Below the pieces are notes generated by a model. It was not told where the DNA came from. It searched no databases and was given only the letters and a program-made list of their open reading frames with translations. Positions 26,440 through 35,922 of a DNA stretch of 64,000 bases are shown here, piece by piece. Location of the stretch: NCBI GenBank assembly GCA_038040325.1, contig JBBPIM010000008.1, positions 1-64,000 of the forward strand, given 5' to 3'. Position 1 is the stretch's first letter. Each line of letters starts with the position of its first letter. The position numbers and the translations under genes are program-made. This DNA comes from Mayfieldus profundus. GTDB lineage: Bacteria > Actinomycetota > Thermoleophilia > Solirubrobacterales > 70-9.

Positions 26440-26513
26440 CGAATCCGTCATTGAAGCAGACGGCGGATCGGCGACGTTCTATCCTCAACCCCTCTGGGGA
26501 GAGGAAGCGAATC

Positions 26514-27578
26514 ATGCGAGCCCGGGCGGGACAGACGAGCGAGAAAACGCCGATCCAGTTTGGCCGCCGTGGCCTGCGTGCGGCGCTCGCCGGCCGCAGG
26601 GCATTGGAACGCGCCGACCAGTTGCTGGCCCCGATCGCGCCCACGGACCGGCCGGGGCTGATCGTCTTCGTCTTTCATTGCGTCTTCGCCGACGAGGCCG
26701 AGGTCGACAGCGGCCTCATCGACCCGCACGAGCGCGCCACGCCCGAGGGGTTGTCGCGGCTGTTCGCCTACTTCCGCGACCACGGCTACCGGTTCGTGAG
26801 CGCCGGCGAAATCGACCGTGGCTTGCCGCCGGGAGGCCACTACGCGCACTTGACCTTCGACGACGGGTTTGCGAACAACCTGCGCCTCCTCGAACTGCTC
26901 GCTCGCGAAGGGGTGCACGCGACGGTTTCCGTCTCGGTCAACCACGTGCGATACGGCACGGCGTTCTGGTGGAACGTCGTCTACCGCGAACGGCATCGGC
27001 GCGGCCAGCAGGCGATTGTGGCCCCGGAATACGCAAGGCTGCGCCGGATGAAGGCCGACGAGGTCAACCGCCACCTGTCGTCTGAGTTCGGGCCCCAGGC
27101 GCTCAAAGCGATCGGGGACGTCGATCGGCCGCTCACTGGAGGGGAGCTTCGCCAGATGGCCGCCTCGCCGTGGATCGAGATCGGGAACCACACCCTTGAC
27201 CACGCGGTTCTTCCCGCCTACCCGCTCGCCGAGGCCGAGGCGCAGATCTCGGGCGCCCAAGACTGGCTGCGCGAAACCGTCGGTGAAGCCCCGTTCTTCA
27301 TCGCCTATCCCAACGGCGATGCGGATGCTGGGCTGGCGGAGATGGCCCGGCGACAGGGTCTGCGGGTCGGTGCCACGCTGGTCTCTGCTCGCAATGACCT
27401 TCCGGCTTCGGACTCCGCACGGTTGCGGCTGGGGCGATTTCGAATCGTCCTCGACCGGCGGGAGAGAGCGAAGATGCGTGCCGTTCGTAGTTCGCTGCAG
27501 CTCGCCGCGGCTACGCGGCGGCTTGTCGTTGGGCGCCGCTGGGGCGATCCGCCGTCAGCGGTCGAAGAACCGACGTAG
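26514..27578 (+). CDS. Polysaccharide deacetylase (NodB/PgaB-like)
   Basis: 354 aa from ATG 26514, with GGGGAGAGGAAG a few bases upstream. NodB-type motifs: LTFDDGFANN (motif 1, metal-binding Asp pair) and IGNHTLDHAVL (motif 2, HxxxH), then FFIAYPNGDADAG (motif 3 region). A long helical insert lies between motif 1 and 2 (WWNVVYRERHRRG), as in glycosyltransferase-linked deacetylases. No signal peptide, so it could act on cytoplasmic lipid-linked sugars or be anchored otherwise. First gene of the block that splits infC from rpmI; its end overlaps the convergent acyltransferase by 24 bp. Confidence 0.9.
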   Translation: MRARAGQTSEKTPIQFGRRGLRAALAGRRALERADQLLAPIAPTDRPGLIVFVFHCVFADEAEVDSGLIDPHERATPEGLSRLFAYFRDHGYRFVSAGEIDRGLPPGGHYAHLTFDDGFANNLRLLELLAREGVHATVSVSVNHVRYGTAFWWNVVYRERHRRGQQAIVAPEYARLRRMKADEVNRHLSSEFGPQALKAIGDVDRPLTGGELRQMAASPWIEIGNHTLDHAVLPAYPLAEAEAQISGAQDWLRETVGEAPFFIAYPNGDADAGLAEMARRQGLRVGATLVSARNDLPASDSARLRLGRFRIVLDRRERAKMRAVRSSLQLAAATRRLVVGRRWGDPPSAVEEPT

Positions 27579-28733
27579 CCGGTTGAAGCGGTCGCGACCG
27601 AGCCGCTTGCGCAGCGTGTGGCTTGCACGCCTCGCGGCCTGCTCCGGCAACCGGCGCAGCCGAGCCAGCGGGTAGCGCGCTCCGCCCAGGTAAGAGGTGC
27701 CCCACATGACCGGTCGATCCTCGTCGGCCATGCGCTCCTTGTACCGGGCCTCCCCGCCCCCGAGGTCCAGCAGGTCGTCATTCCGCGCGAAGGCATCCTC
27801 CACCGCGGCGAGAATCGCCACCACGCCCGGCGAATGCTCACCCCAGCCCTCGTCGAAACCGCCGTTCCAATAGGCGACAACGCCGCCCGCTGCCAGGAAC
27901 ACTTGGGCGCTGATCGCCCGTCCGTCCGGCCCGATGATCATCCACAAACGGAACCGCCCCGAGTCGATCAGGGCCTCGCCGACCTCCTCGAGCATCGCCT
28001 CGGTGCCGGCGTTGACAGCTCCGGAACCGCCTCGGCCCTCCCAGCGGGCCGAATGGAGGCGGGAGAACTCCGCCAGGTCGGCAGCGAGGGTCGAGCGGTC
28101 GGCACAGCGAAAGATTCCCCCCTTCTCCTCGATCGTGCGTCGCCTTCGCCGCATCTGGCTGCGGAAATTTCTGCTCTTGGTCGCGAGCCACTCGTCGTAG
28201 GACGCCTGGGTCAAATGCACGACCGGAGCGCTGCGTTCCGACTCCACCCGTATGCGATGCCCGCGACCGCCCGACCAGCCGGCAGACAACCATACGGGCC
28301 ATTGCGAAGCGGCATCAACCGCCTCCCAGCGAAAGATGTCGGGGCGGGGTTTGGCGTCGGCCAGCCTGGCGGCGATTGCGCCCGCGACGTCCTGCTCTCG
28401 ACCGGGCCGGGCCAGGATGCCGAGGCGAGACGCGAGCCCGCCGCTCAGCAGCCGCAGCTCGGTCACACCAAATCGGCGGGACGCATAAAACGGGGCTAGC
28501 CCGACAAGCTCGTCGTCGGCATGAACAGCGACCGCCGCCGGGCAGGCGCTCTCCGGTGCCAGGTTTCGCCACCATGCCTCTGCCCAAGCAGGGGCGGCGA
28601 AGGGAGACCGAGCAAGGACGGCCAGCTCGTCCCAACTCGCTCGCAGTGGATCGAGTTCCGAAAGATCTTCGATCAGCGAGGCTGTGGGTGCCTCAGACCG
28701 ATCGCCGGAAGCGTCATCCATCGGCGGCAACAT
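27555..28733 (-). CDS. GNAT/FemAB-like acyltransferase (CelD/BioF2 type)
   Basis: 392 aa from ATG 28733 (ATG 28721 also possible). N-terminal part with WDELAVLARSPFAAPAWAEAW and a C-terminal GNAT half: RSQMRRRRRTIEEKGG, FSRLHSARWEGRGGSG, WMIIGPDGRAISAQVFLA and LDLGGGEARYKERMADED. These are hallmarks of the 'BioF2-like acetyltransferase/CelD' family common in exopolysaccharide loci; members transfer an acyl or aminoacyl group to a cell-envelope acceptor. The true donor is unknown. Divergent from the ATP-grasp gene, 39 bp apart. Confidence 0.85.
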   Translation of the reverse strand: MLPPMDDASGDRSEAPTASLIEDLSELDPLRASWDELAVLARSPFAAPAWAEAWWRNLAPESACPAAVAVHADDELVGLAPFYASRRFGVTELRLLSGGLASRLGILARPGREQDVAGAIAARLADAKPRPDIFRWEAVDAASQWPVWLSAGWSGGRGHRIRVESERSAPVVHLTQASYDEWLATKSRNFRSQMRRRRRTIEEKGGIFRCADRSTLAADLAEFSRLHSARWEGRGGSGAVNAGTEAMLEEVGEALIDSGRFRLWMIIGPDGRAISAQVFLAAGGVVAYWNGGFDEGWGEHSPGVVAILAAVEDAFARNDDLLDLGGGEARYKERMADEDRPVMWGTSYLGGARYPLARLRRLPEQAARRASHTLRKRLGRDRFNRLRRFFDR

Positions 28734-28772
28734 AGTCGGGATGCTACGGACTGGAAATTTCTCAGGGCTAGA

Positions 28773-29969
28773 ATGGCGGCCATGGAGGGGTCCGCCGGCA
28801 TCCTCGTCCTCGACGCGAACGAGCGGTGTGCGGTTGCCGCCTGCGAGAGCCTCAGCCGGGCCGGGTACCGGGTCGGGACGACCAGCGCGGAGAGGCTCGT
28901 GCCGGGGCACTGGTCGCGCTTCTCCAGAGCCCGGTATTGGGCCCCGGATCCCCGCACCTCGAGCCGCCGATTCGTCGAGCACTTGGCCGCGATCGCGCGC
29001 CGAAACAGCTTCGTCTCGGTGCTGCCTGGAAGTGACGCTTCCTTGATCGCTGTCTCGTCGCATCGCGAGCTGTTCGACGACACGGTCGAGCTCGGCTTGC
29101 CATCCCGGGAGGTGGTCGATGCCTGTGTCAGCAAGGTCGACCTGCACGAGAAGGCCGTGGAGGCGGGGCTGTCGCCGCCGGAGACGATCGTCTGCTCGAA
29201 TGCCGGCGAGGCTCTTGCTGCAGCAAGGAGATTGGGATATCCGGTCCTGCTCAAACCCCGTCGCACCGTGTTCTCCCGCGATGGCGATACCCGCCAGAGG
29301 CAAAGCTTCATGGCGGCGGACGAGGCGGCTCTCGAGGCGCGCCTGCCGGAGTTTGGCCTTCCCTGCCTGTTACAGCGCCGCGAGCGAGGTCAGATCGTTT
29401 CGATCGGCGGTGTGATGGCCGAGGACAGGCTCCAGGCCATCGCTGCGAGCCGGTACATCCGGACCTGGCGCCCGGCGGCTGGATCGGTCTCCTACTCACA
29501 GTCGATCACCGCTCCCACTCACTTGATCGACTCGGTCGACCGATTGCTGGTCGCGCTCGGATGGCAAGGTCCATTCGAGCTCGAATTGATCGAGTCGTCG
29601 CCGGGAGCGTTCGCGGCGATCGACTTCAACCCCCGGCTCTACGGATCGCTGGCTCTTGCGGTGGACTCCGGGGCACCGCTTCCGGCGATCTGGTGCGATT
29701 GGCTCCTCAAGGGCAAAGCTGCCCAGTCCACAGCCCGCCCGGGTGTCTATTACCGGTGGGACGACGCCGATTTTCGTCATGTGGTCGCACACATCAGCGG
29801 GGGGCGTTTAGGCTCGGCGATCTCGGTGCTGCGACCGCGCAGGCACACGGCGCATCCATATCTTCGCGGTGGAGACCCTCGACCCATGGCGGTGAGGTAT
29901 CTCCAGGCCCTGCGAAGCGGCATCTCGAACCACCTTGGTCGCGATCGGGGCGAGCGAATACGCGCATAG
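28773..29969 (+). CDS. ATP-grasp ligase
   Basis: 398 aa from ATG 28773 (ATG 28782 possible). An N-terminal Rossmann-like pre-ATP domain (ILVLDANERCAVAACESLSR) precedes the ATP-grasp core: lysine in YPVLLKPRRT, a purine-site segment, ELELIESSPGAF and the metal-binding IDFNPRLYGSLALAV (Asp/Asn pair). This resembles carbamoyl-phosphate-synthase-like ATP-grasp proteins that join a carboxylate to an amine or thiol. Context with a GNAT acyltransferase and deacetylase suggests aminoacylation or peptide modification of a surface polymer; that is inference. Confidence 0.87.
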   Translation: MAAMEGSAGILVLDANERCAVAACESLSRAGYRVGTTSAERLVPGHWSRFSRARYWAPDPRTSSRRFVEHLAAIARRNSFVSVLPGSDASLIAVSSHRELFDDTVELGLPSREVVDACVSKVDLHEKAVEAGLSPPETIVCSNAGEALAAARRLGYPVLLKPRRTVFSRDGDTRQRQSFMAADEAALEARLPEFGLPCLLQRRERGQIVSIGGVMAEDRLQAIAASRYIRTWRPAAGSVSYSQSITAPTHLIDSVDRLLVALGWQGPFELELIESSPGAFAAIDFNPRLYGSLALAVDSGAPLPAIWCDWLLKGKAAQSTARPGVYYRWDDADFRHVVAHISGGRLGSAISVLRPRRHTAHPYLRGGDPRPMAVRYLQALRSGISNHLGRDRGERIRA

Positions 29970-30078
29970 CGGCGAACCAGCAAGTTCCGCGACCGTAACT
30001 ACCGCAAACCGCCGCAATCACGTTGCGAAATGGAAACGATACGGCGACGCCATTCGGCTAGGCTACGCCGTGCCTGGG

Positions 30079-32979
30079 ATGACTCTCGTCCAATCGCGAT
30101 CTCTACCTCCGTTGTGGAGGCGCGGCCTGACGCTGCTATTCGCCCTTTGGGTGCTGTTGGCGATCGTCCCCGCGCTCCGCGCCGAGGCGGCAACGCCGCT
30201 CTATCCGGACCTGAAGACGCTGCCGGTGCGCGATCTCCGCTTTGACCGAACCGACGTCGACCCAGACGGCGGCGGCGTGATCCACAACGTGCTCCGTTTC
30301 TCGAACACGGTCTGGAACGTCGGGCAGGGCAAGCTCGAGGTGCGCGGTCAGATAAACCCCACCACGAAGACCGGCGCCGCCATCCAGCGCGTCTACGACG
30401 ATGCCGGAGGCTCCGCCGACCACTCGGTCGGGACGTTCACCTGGCACGCCGCGCACTCGCACTACCACTTCGACGACTGGGGCCGCTACCAGCTCTGGAC
30501 GAAGCCTGAGTACGACGCCTGGATCGCTAGCGGCGGAACCGAAGGCAGCCCGGACGACGTCGGGGTGAAGACGACCGCCTGCATGATGGACGAGGAGTTC
30601 ATCCGCACCCTGCCCGGCACGCCCTATCCGCCGGTGATGACCTCGAGTGGCTGCTTTCCCGACGCCAACGGGGCGATGCTGCAAGGCATCTCGGTCGGGT
30701 GGGGCGACACCTATGACTACTACCGCTTCGAGCAGTGGGTCGACCTCGGCCCCACGGGGACGCTGGCCGACGGCCAGTACGTGCTGCGCTCGGTGACCGA
30801 CCCTCTGAACAAGGTCTACGAGAGTCCCAACAAGGCCGATCCGAGCCGCGAGAGCCAGGAGGCAAACGAGGCGATAACCGTCTTCTCCGTCCTCGGTGGC
30901 AACCTCGTCGACTCCAACCCGCCGAGCGGTTCGGTGAGGATCAATGACATCGACGCGGGCACGGCGTCGCCGAACGTGACCGTGAAGGTCCTTGGGCGCG
31001 ACGACATCAGCGGCGTAACCCAGGTGCGGCTCTCGAACGACGGCAATACGTGGTCGGCCACTCAGTCCTACACCGGCTCGGGCTCGACCGCGCAGGCGAT
31101 CAGCTGGGACCTGACGAACGCCAGCTACGGCGGCAACAACAACGACGGCACCAAGACGGTCCATGTCCAGTTCCGCGACGCCGCCGGCCAGTGGTCGGCC
31201 ACGGAAACCGACACGATCGAGCTCGACCGCGGCGGTGGGGCATCCTCCTACTCCAACGCGGTTCTCGGCGATGGTCCCGCCGGCTATTGGAGGCTCGGAG
31301 AGCAAGGTGGCACGACGGCCAACGACGAGGCCGGCTCGAACAATGGGACTTACACCAACGGACCCCAGCTCGCCCAGGCCGGCCTGCTGCCGGGGGACAG
31401 CGCCAACACGGCCGTGACTTTCGACGGCACCGATGACCACGTCCGCATTCCCAGCTCAGGCTCCCTCAGCCCTACCGCGAGCGTCTCGGTCGAGGCGTGG
31501 ATCAAACCGACGGCGCTGCCCGGCGGGGGCAAGTTCGCCAGCGTCGCCACCAAGGCCGAGGGCTATTCGCTGCAGTTCAACGGACCGAAGCTCGAGTTCA
31601 CGATCATCCAGTCCGGGGCGCGGAAGCGCATGCAGGCGCCGAGCGGTGCGATCCAGACCGGTCAGGCTTATCACGTCGTCGGCACCTACGACGGCACCAC
31701 CCAGCGCCTGTACATCAACGGCAGCCAGGTGACAAGCAAGTCGCTGTCCGGTGCGATCGGGTCCAACTCCAACGCGCTCTCCATCGCCTCTTGGAACGGA
31801 AGCAAAGAGTTCCTCAAGGGGACGGTGGACGAGGTGGCGGTGTACACGAGCGCGCTGTCGGCTTCTCGCGTCAGCGCCCATTACCAGGCGGGGTCCGGCG
31901 GCCCGCCCCCCGATCCGACCGTCGCCGACCCGAGCAACCTGACCGCCACCGCGGTATCGGACATACGGATCGATCTGCAGTGGACCGACAACTCCTCCAA
32001 TGAGACGGAGTTCCTGATCGAGCGCGACACCAGCAGCAGCTTTGCCTCACCGGTGGTGAAGACCGCCTGGGCGAACAGCACCAGCCTCTCGGACACGGGC
32101 CTCTCGCCGAGCACGACCTACCACTACCGGGTGAAGGCGAGGAACTCGACCGACAGCTCCGGCTACTCGAACACGGCGAGCGCGACCACGCAAGCAACGC
32201 CGCCCACCAGCGCCTACCGGGCGGCGGTGGTCGCCGACAACCCGGTCAGCTACTGGCGGCTTGGCGAGGCCAGCGGGACAAACGCGGTCGATGAGAAGAG
32301 CGCAAACGCCGGCACCTATGTGAACGCGCCCACCCTGGGCGCGGCGAGCCTGCTCAGCTCCGAGGCGACCAACAAGGCGGTCGGCTTCGACGGCACAAAC
32401 GACCACGTCAGAGTCACCAACTCCGCCAGCTTGAATCTCACCTCGCCGGTCACCCTCGAGGCCTGGATCAAGCCGACGGCGCTCCCCACAGCGGGCAACT
32501 TCAAGAGCGTGGTGACCAAGGCCGAGTCCTACTCGCTGCAGTTCAACGGACCGAAGCTCGAGTTCACGATCATCCAGTCCGGGGTGCGGAAGCGGCTGCA
32601 GGCGCCGACTGGTGCGATCCAGACCGGAGTGGCCTATCACGTCGTCGGCACCTACGACGGCACTACCCAGCGCCTCTACATCAACGGCAGCCAGGTGGCA
32701 AGCGCGCCGCTCAGCGGCGGAGCCAGCACCAGCAGCAACAACGTCTTCATCGGCTCGTGGAGCAGCTCGTCCGAGTTCTTCAGCGGTGTGATCGACGAAG
32801 TCGCGATCTACGGTTGGGCGCTGAGCGCAAGCCGCGTGCTTGCCCACTACGACAGCTCGAAAGCCAGGTCGGCGACCACTGTCAGTTCAATCCAGTCACC
32901 GAGCCGCGCAACCTCGGCGGACCTTGCCGGGTTCGCCCAAACCGGCAGCTACCTCTGCCACCTCCCGCCGCCTGTTTGA
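30079..32979 (+). CDS. Secreted lysyl oxidase with two LamG domains and Fn3
   Basis: 966 aa from ATG 30079 (GTG 30070 possible). Signal peptide (LLFALWVLLAIVPALRAEA). Lysyl oxidase domain (about 45-250): copper talon WHAAHSHYH at 122-130 with His126/128/130, a Lys in VGVKTTACMMDE (K164) and a Tyr in GDTYDYYRF (Y212) at the positions that form the LTQ cofactor in animal enzymes. Then a beta-sandwich module (about 300-385), LamG 1 (391-604), an Fn3 domain (614-704), LamG 2 (711-927) and a Ser/Thr-rich tail. It would oxidise protein lysines to aldehydes outside the cell. No sorting signal or anchor is seen. Confidence 0.88.
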   Translation: MTLVQSRSLPPLWRRGLTLLFALWVLLAIVPALRAEAATPLYPDLKTLPVRDLRFDRTDVDPDGGGVIHNVLRFSNTVWNVGQGKLEVRGQINPTTKTGAAIQRVYDDAGGSADHSVGTFTWHAAHSHYHFDDWGRYQLWTKPEYDAWIASGGTEGSPDDVGVKTTACMMDEEFIRTLPGTPYPPVMTSSGCFPDANGAMLQGISVGWGDTYDYYRFEQWVDLGPTGTLADGQYVLRSVTDPLNKVYESPNKADPSRESQEANEAITVFSVLGGNLVDSNPPSGSVRINDIDAGTASPNVTVKVLGRDDISGVTQVRLSNDGNTWSATQSYTGSGSTAQAISWDLTNASYGGNNNDGTKTVHVQFRDAAGQWSATETDTIELDRGGGASSYSNAVLGDGPAGYWRLGEQGGTTANDEAGSNNGTYTNGPQLAQAGLLPGDSANTAVTFDGTDDHVRIPSSGSLSPTASVSVEAWIKPTALPGGGKFASVATKAEGYSLQFNGPKLEFTIIQSGARKRMQAPSGAIQTGQAYHVVGTYDGTTQRLYINGSQVTSKSLSGAIGSNSNALSIASWNGSKEFLKGTVDEVAVYTSALSASRVSAHYQAGSGGPPPDPTVADPSNLTATAVSDIRIDLQWTDNSSNETEFLIERDTSSSFASPVVKTAWANSTSLSDTGLSPSTTYHYRVKARNSTDSSGYSNTASATTQATPPTSAYRAAVVADNPVSYWRLGEASGTNAVDEKSANAGTYVNAPTLGAASLLSSEATNKAVGFDGTNDHVRVTNSASLNLTSPVTLEAWIKPTALPTAGNFKSVVTKAESYSLQFNGPKLEFTIIQSGVRKRLQAPTGAIQTGVAYHVVGTYDGTTQRLYINGSQVASAPLSGGASTSSNNVFIGSWSSSSEFFSGVIDEVAIYGWALSASRVLAHYDSSKARSATTVSSIQSPSRATSADLAGFAQTGSYLCHLPPPV
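31492..31731. repeat. LamG-1 core, near-identical to 32458-32697
   Basis: 240 bp encoding the centre of the first LamG domain. It matches the second copy 966 bp downstream without gaps; 52 bases (31567-31618) are identical, well above what protein conservation needs. Indicates recent internal duplication or gene conversion. Confidence 0.9.
32458..32697. repeat. LamG-2 core, partner of 31492-31731
   Basis: Second copy of the intragenic duplication, in the same frame (offset 322 codons), within the lysyl oxidase-LamG gene. The domain edges are much more divergent than this core. Confidence 0.9.
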
Positions 32980-33173
32980 TCGCGGACGGCCCGGCGAACC
33001 TCGCTGAAGCCGTAATCAGCAGCTGAACGAGGCCGGCCCAGCCGGCCCGGCGACGCCGTGGCCCACTGGTCGCGCGTGGGTCCACGCAAGTGATGTTGCA
33101 CTTGGACGGCTGTTCGAACGCGATGCGGCATTCCTAAGCGGTGAGGTGCTCCTTCCGATGAGTCCGGTGCGCA

Positions 33174-34748
33174 ATGGCCGCCCCGGCAATGAAGAGACCT
33201 CTTACCGCTTGGTCGCTACTCGCGATCGGGCTCGCCCTCCTTGTCGGGTTCGTGGTCGCACCCTTGGGGGAAGCCGCCAAGCGAGGCAAGATGAAGATGA
33301 ACACGCGGCTGTCGCCAACGGTCGAGCTGGTGTCGGTGCCGCCGGCGGTGACCACGGCGACCGACGCAACGTTCAAGTTCACGGCCTCCGGGGCCTCGAA
33401 GGTCGAATGCCTGCGCGACGCAGGCAGCTACAAGACCTGCAACTCTCCAAAGATCTACAGCGGGCTGGCGCTCGGAAGCCACATCTTCAAGGCGCGGGCC
33501 AGGAGTAAAGGAGCACCAACGGCGTACGCATCCGCGACGTGGGAGATCGTCGCCTCCGCTCCCCCTCCACCGCCGCCGCCGTCCCCTCGCACCCTCAGCG
33601 TCTCGGTTGGCGGGACCGGCACGGGCACGGTCACCGGCCCCGGGATCTCCTGCCCCGGCGACTGCAGCGAGCCCTATGCCGATGGCACGATTGTGAACCT
33701 CGCCGCCGGTCCCACCGCCGGCGCCAGCTTCGCCAGCTGGGGCGGCTACTGCTCCGGGAGCGGCGCCTGCCAGGTTCCGATGAGCGCCGATCGCAGCGTC
33801 AGCGCCTCGTTTACGGCGTCCCCAGCCCCGCCCCCGCCGCCACCTCCCGCCGGCCCCGCGTATTACGTCTCCCCGAACGGCAGCGATTCGAACGCCGGCA
33901 CATCGACGAGCGCACCGTGGCGGACCCTCGCCAAGGTGAACGCGACGTCCCTTTCCCCTGGAACCAGCGTGCTGTTCCAGGGCGCAGCCACCGTCGTCTC
34001 CGGTGGTGCCGGCGACCTGTACCCCGATCCCGGTGTCACCTACGGCTCCTACGGGACCGGCAAGGCGGTTCTTCAGCAGGGCGTCTACCTCTGCGGAGAG
34101 GACAGCGTGACCGTCGAGGGGCTGCGCATCGACCGCGGTCCCGGCTGGGGCGGCCAGGGCTTTCTCGCCAGCTCGTCCTGCGGCAACGGGGTCCATGGCC
34201 TTGCGATCCGCAACTCCGAGATCGTCAACGTCTCGATCGCGATCAACTCGGCGAACACCGCCGACTCGAACTGGCAGATCGTTGGCAACTACATCCAGAA
34301 TACCGGCGACTCAGCCCTGATCATCAAGGCCGCCTACACCACGATCTCGGACAACACGATTCTCGACGCCGGATTCAACTCGGCGATCACCTACGGCAAG
34401 CACGGCGTCTACGCGACGGGACCGTTCATGACGATCCAGGACAACACAATCACCCACTTCCGCTCCAACGGCCTCTCGATGCGCTACCGCGGCTCGCTCG
34501 TCGAGCGCAATGTGATCAGCGGCGGCCCGATCGGGATCGCATGGTTCCAGGACGACCCCGTGGGCGGCACCGCGGTCTGGCGCAACAACACGATCAGCAA
34601 CTACAGCGCGGCAGGGATCTACCTCGACAAGAACGGCGGGCGCCTTCCCCCGACCCAGGAGTGCTTCCAGATCAGCGGCAACACGATCGAGTCTCTGCCC
34701 AGGCCGATGGACCTGCTCGGAATCACCTCTTGCAGCACGGTCAGCTAG
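33174..34748 (+). CDS. Secreted right-handed beta-helix protein (copy 1)
   Basis: 524 aa (519 if ATG 33189 is used). Signal peptide (LTAWSLLAIGLALLVGFVV), an N-terminal beta domain with KVECLRDAGSYKTCNSP, a Pro-rich linker, an InlB-type B-repeat (LSVSVGGTGTGTVTGPGISC), another Pro linker, then the beta helix from YYVSPNGSDSNAGTSTSAPW to the end. The helix carries rungs such as GNYIQNTGDSALIIK and YGKHGVYATG. The fold is that of pectate-lyase-like and parallel beta-helix enzymes or adhesins; catalytic residues cannot be assigned. Paralogous to the gene at 35923-37335. Convergent 3' overlap of 8 bp with the GT4 gene. Confidence 0.85.
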   Translation: MAAPAMKRPLTAWSLLAIGLALLVGFVVAPLGEAAKRGKMKMNTRLSPTVELVSVPPAVTTATDATFKFTASGASKVECLRDAGSYKTCNSPKIYSGLALGSHIFKARARSKGAPTAYASATWEIVASAPPPPPPPSPRTLSVSVGGTGTGTVTGPGISCPGDCSEPYADGTIVNLAAGPTAGASFASWGGYCSGSGACQVPMSADRSVSASFTASPAPPPPPPPAGPAYYVSPNGSDSNAGTSTSAPWRTLAKVNATSLSPGTSVLFQGAATVVSGGAGDLYPDPGVTYGSYGTGKAVLQQGVYLCGEDSVTVEGLRIDRGPGWGGQGFLASSSCGNGVHGLAIRNSEIVNVSIAINSANTADSNWQIVGNYIQNTGDSALIIKAAYTTISDNTILDAGFNSAITYGKHGVYATGPFMTIQDNTITHFRSNGLSMRYRGSLVERNVISGGPIGIAWFQDDPVGGTAVWRNNTISNYSAAGIYLDKNGGRLPPTQECFQISGNTIESLPRPMDLLGITSCSTVS

Positions 34749-35913
34749 CGCGTTTGAGCAGCAGCGGCAGCGTCCGCTCGACGACCGACCGCCACGTATA
34801 ACGCTTCTCCGCCGCGCGGCGGCCCGCGCGGCCCATTTCGTCGGCCGCCTCGGGGTCGTCGAGGAGCCGGCCGAGTGCCTCGGCCATCGCGCCGACGCCC
34901 GGCGGCACCGCGACGCCGGCACCGTTCCCCTCCACCATCTCGCGCGCGCCGATGACGTCGGTCGTGACGACCGCACGCCCCGCGGCCAGATACTCGGCGA
35001 GCTTCACGGGGGCGACGCCCAATTCGCCGATTTCATCGGGGCGATACGCGATCGTGCAGACCGTCGCCGCGCCGAGCAGGTTGCGCATCCGGTCCCGGTC
35101 CATCACGTACCCGGTGAGCAGCACCCGGTCGCCGATGCCGAGCTCCGCGATCAGCGCCTCCACCGAGGGGCGTTTTGGACCGTCCCCCACCAGGAGCAGG
35201 CGCGCCTGCGGCCGGGTCTCGGCCGCGGCGGCGAAAGCCCGTAGCATGGTGTCGAAATCGACCCAACCGGCGATGTTGCCGATGAAGATCACGTAGCGAC
35301 AGGAGGGATCCAGCTTGCTTTCCTCGATCGCCTCGCTTCGGACCACGGGTCTGATCACCTCGACGTCGACGCCGTTCGGGATGACACGGACCTTGGCGGG
35401 GTCGATTCCGAAGTCACGGACGAGTGTGGCGGCGATCCCGTCTTTCACGGCGACGATTCCCGCCGCGCACCGGCCCATGATCCGGAGCGCGAGGTTGCGA
35501 AACCGCTCGGCGAGCGCGTCGCGCACCCCCGTTTTGCGCTTCGGGCCCTGGCCGTGGTGGATGTTGTCGACCTGGGCGACGACGCGATATCCGAGCGCCC
35601 TTGCGGCGAGGATGGTCGGTACAAGCGTCCAGTATTGGCGCACATAGCAGGCACGCCCGCGGCGCCGCTGCCTGACGAGCGTCGCGATGGCCCTGCCGTT
35701 GACCCCGAGGATCCGCCTCAGCAGCATCACGTCCCTTGGGCCGGCAGATCGCAGTCGAACGCCAGTCAACGCCGGGTCGGGTCCACGGACAACGAGCTCG
35801 ACAGCGAATCCTTCGGCGGCGAGCCACCGTGCGACCTCGACGGTGTGGATTCGCGTCGCATCTGCGGTGCCGATATCGACGTCGCAGACCATCACCAGGG
35901 CGCCGTGTGTCAT
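34741..35913 (-). CDS. GT4 glycosyltransferase
   Basis: 390 aa. GT-B fold: N-terminal MVCDVDIGTADATRIHTVEVA, mid-protein VRVIPNGVDVEVIRPV and IFIGNIAGWVDFDTML, C-terminal RLLLVGDGPKRPSVEALI and IGELGVAPVKLAEYLAAG (EX7E region) with AVVTTDVIGAREMV. By family a retaining sugar transferase for a cell-surface glycan. Lies between the two beta-helix paralogs and on the strand of infC, thrS and copy 2. Confidence 0.92.
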   Translation of the reverse strand: MTHGALVMVCDVDIGTADATRIHTVEVARWLAAEGFAVELVVRGPDPALTGVRLRSAGPRDVMLLRRILGVNGRAIATLVRQRRRGRACYVRQYWTLVPTILAARALGYRVVAQVDNIHHGQGPKRKTGVRDALAERFRNLALRIMGRCAAGIVAVKDGIAATLVRDFGIDPAKVRVIPNGVDVEVIRPVVRSEAIEESKLDPSCRYVIFIGNIAGWVDFDTMLRAFAAAAETRPQARLLLVGDGPKRPSVEALIAELGIGDRVLLTGYVMDRDRMRNLLGAATVCTIAYRPDEIGELGVAPVKLAEYLAAGRAVVTTDVIGAREMVEGNGAGVAVPPGVGAMAEALGRLLDDPEAADEMGRAGRRAAEKRYTWRSVVERTLPLLLKRAS

Positions 35914-35922
35914 CGGCCGAAG

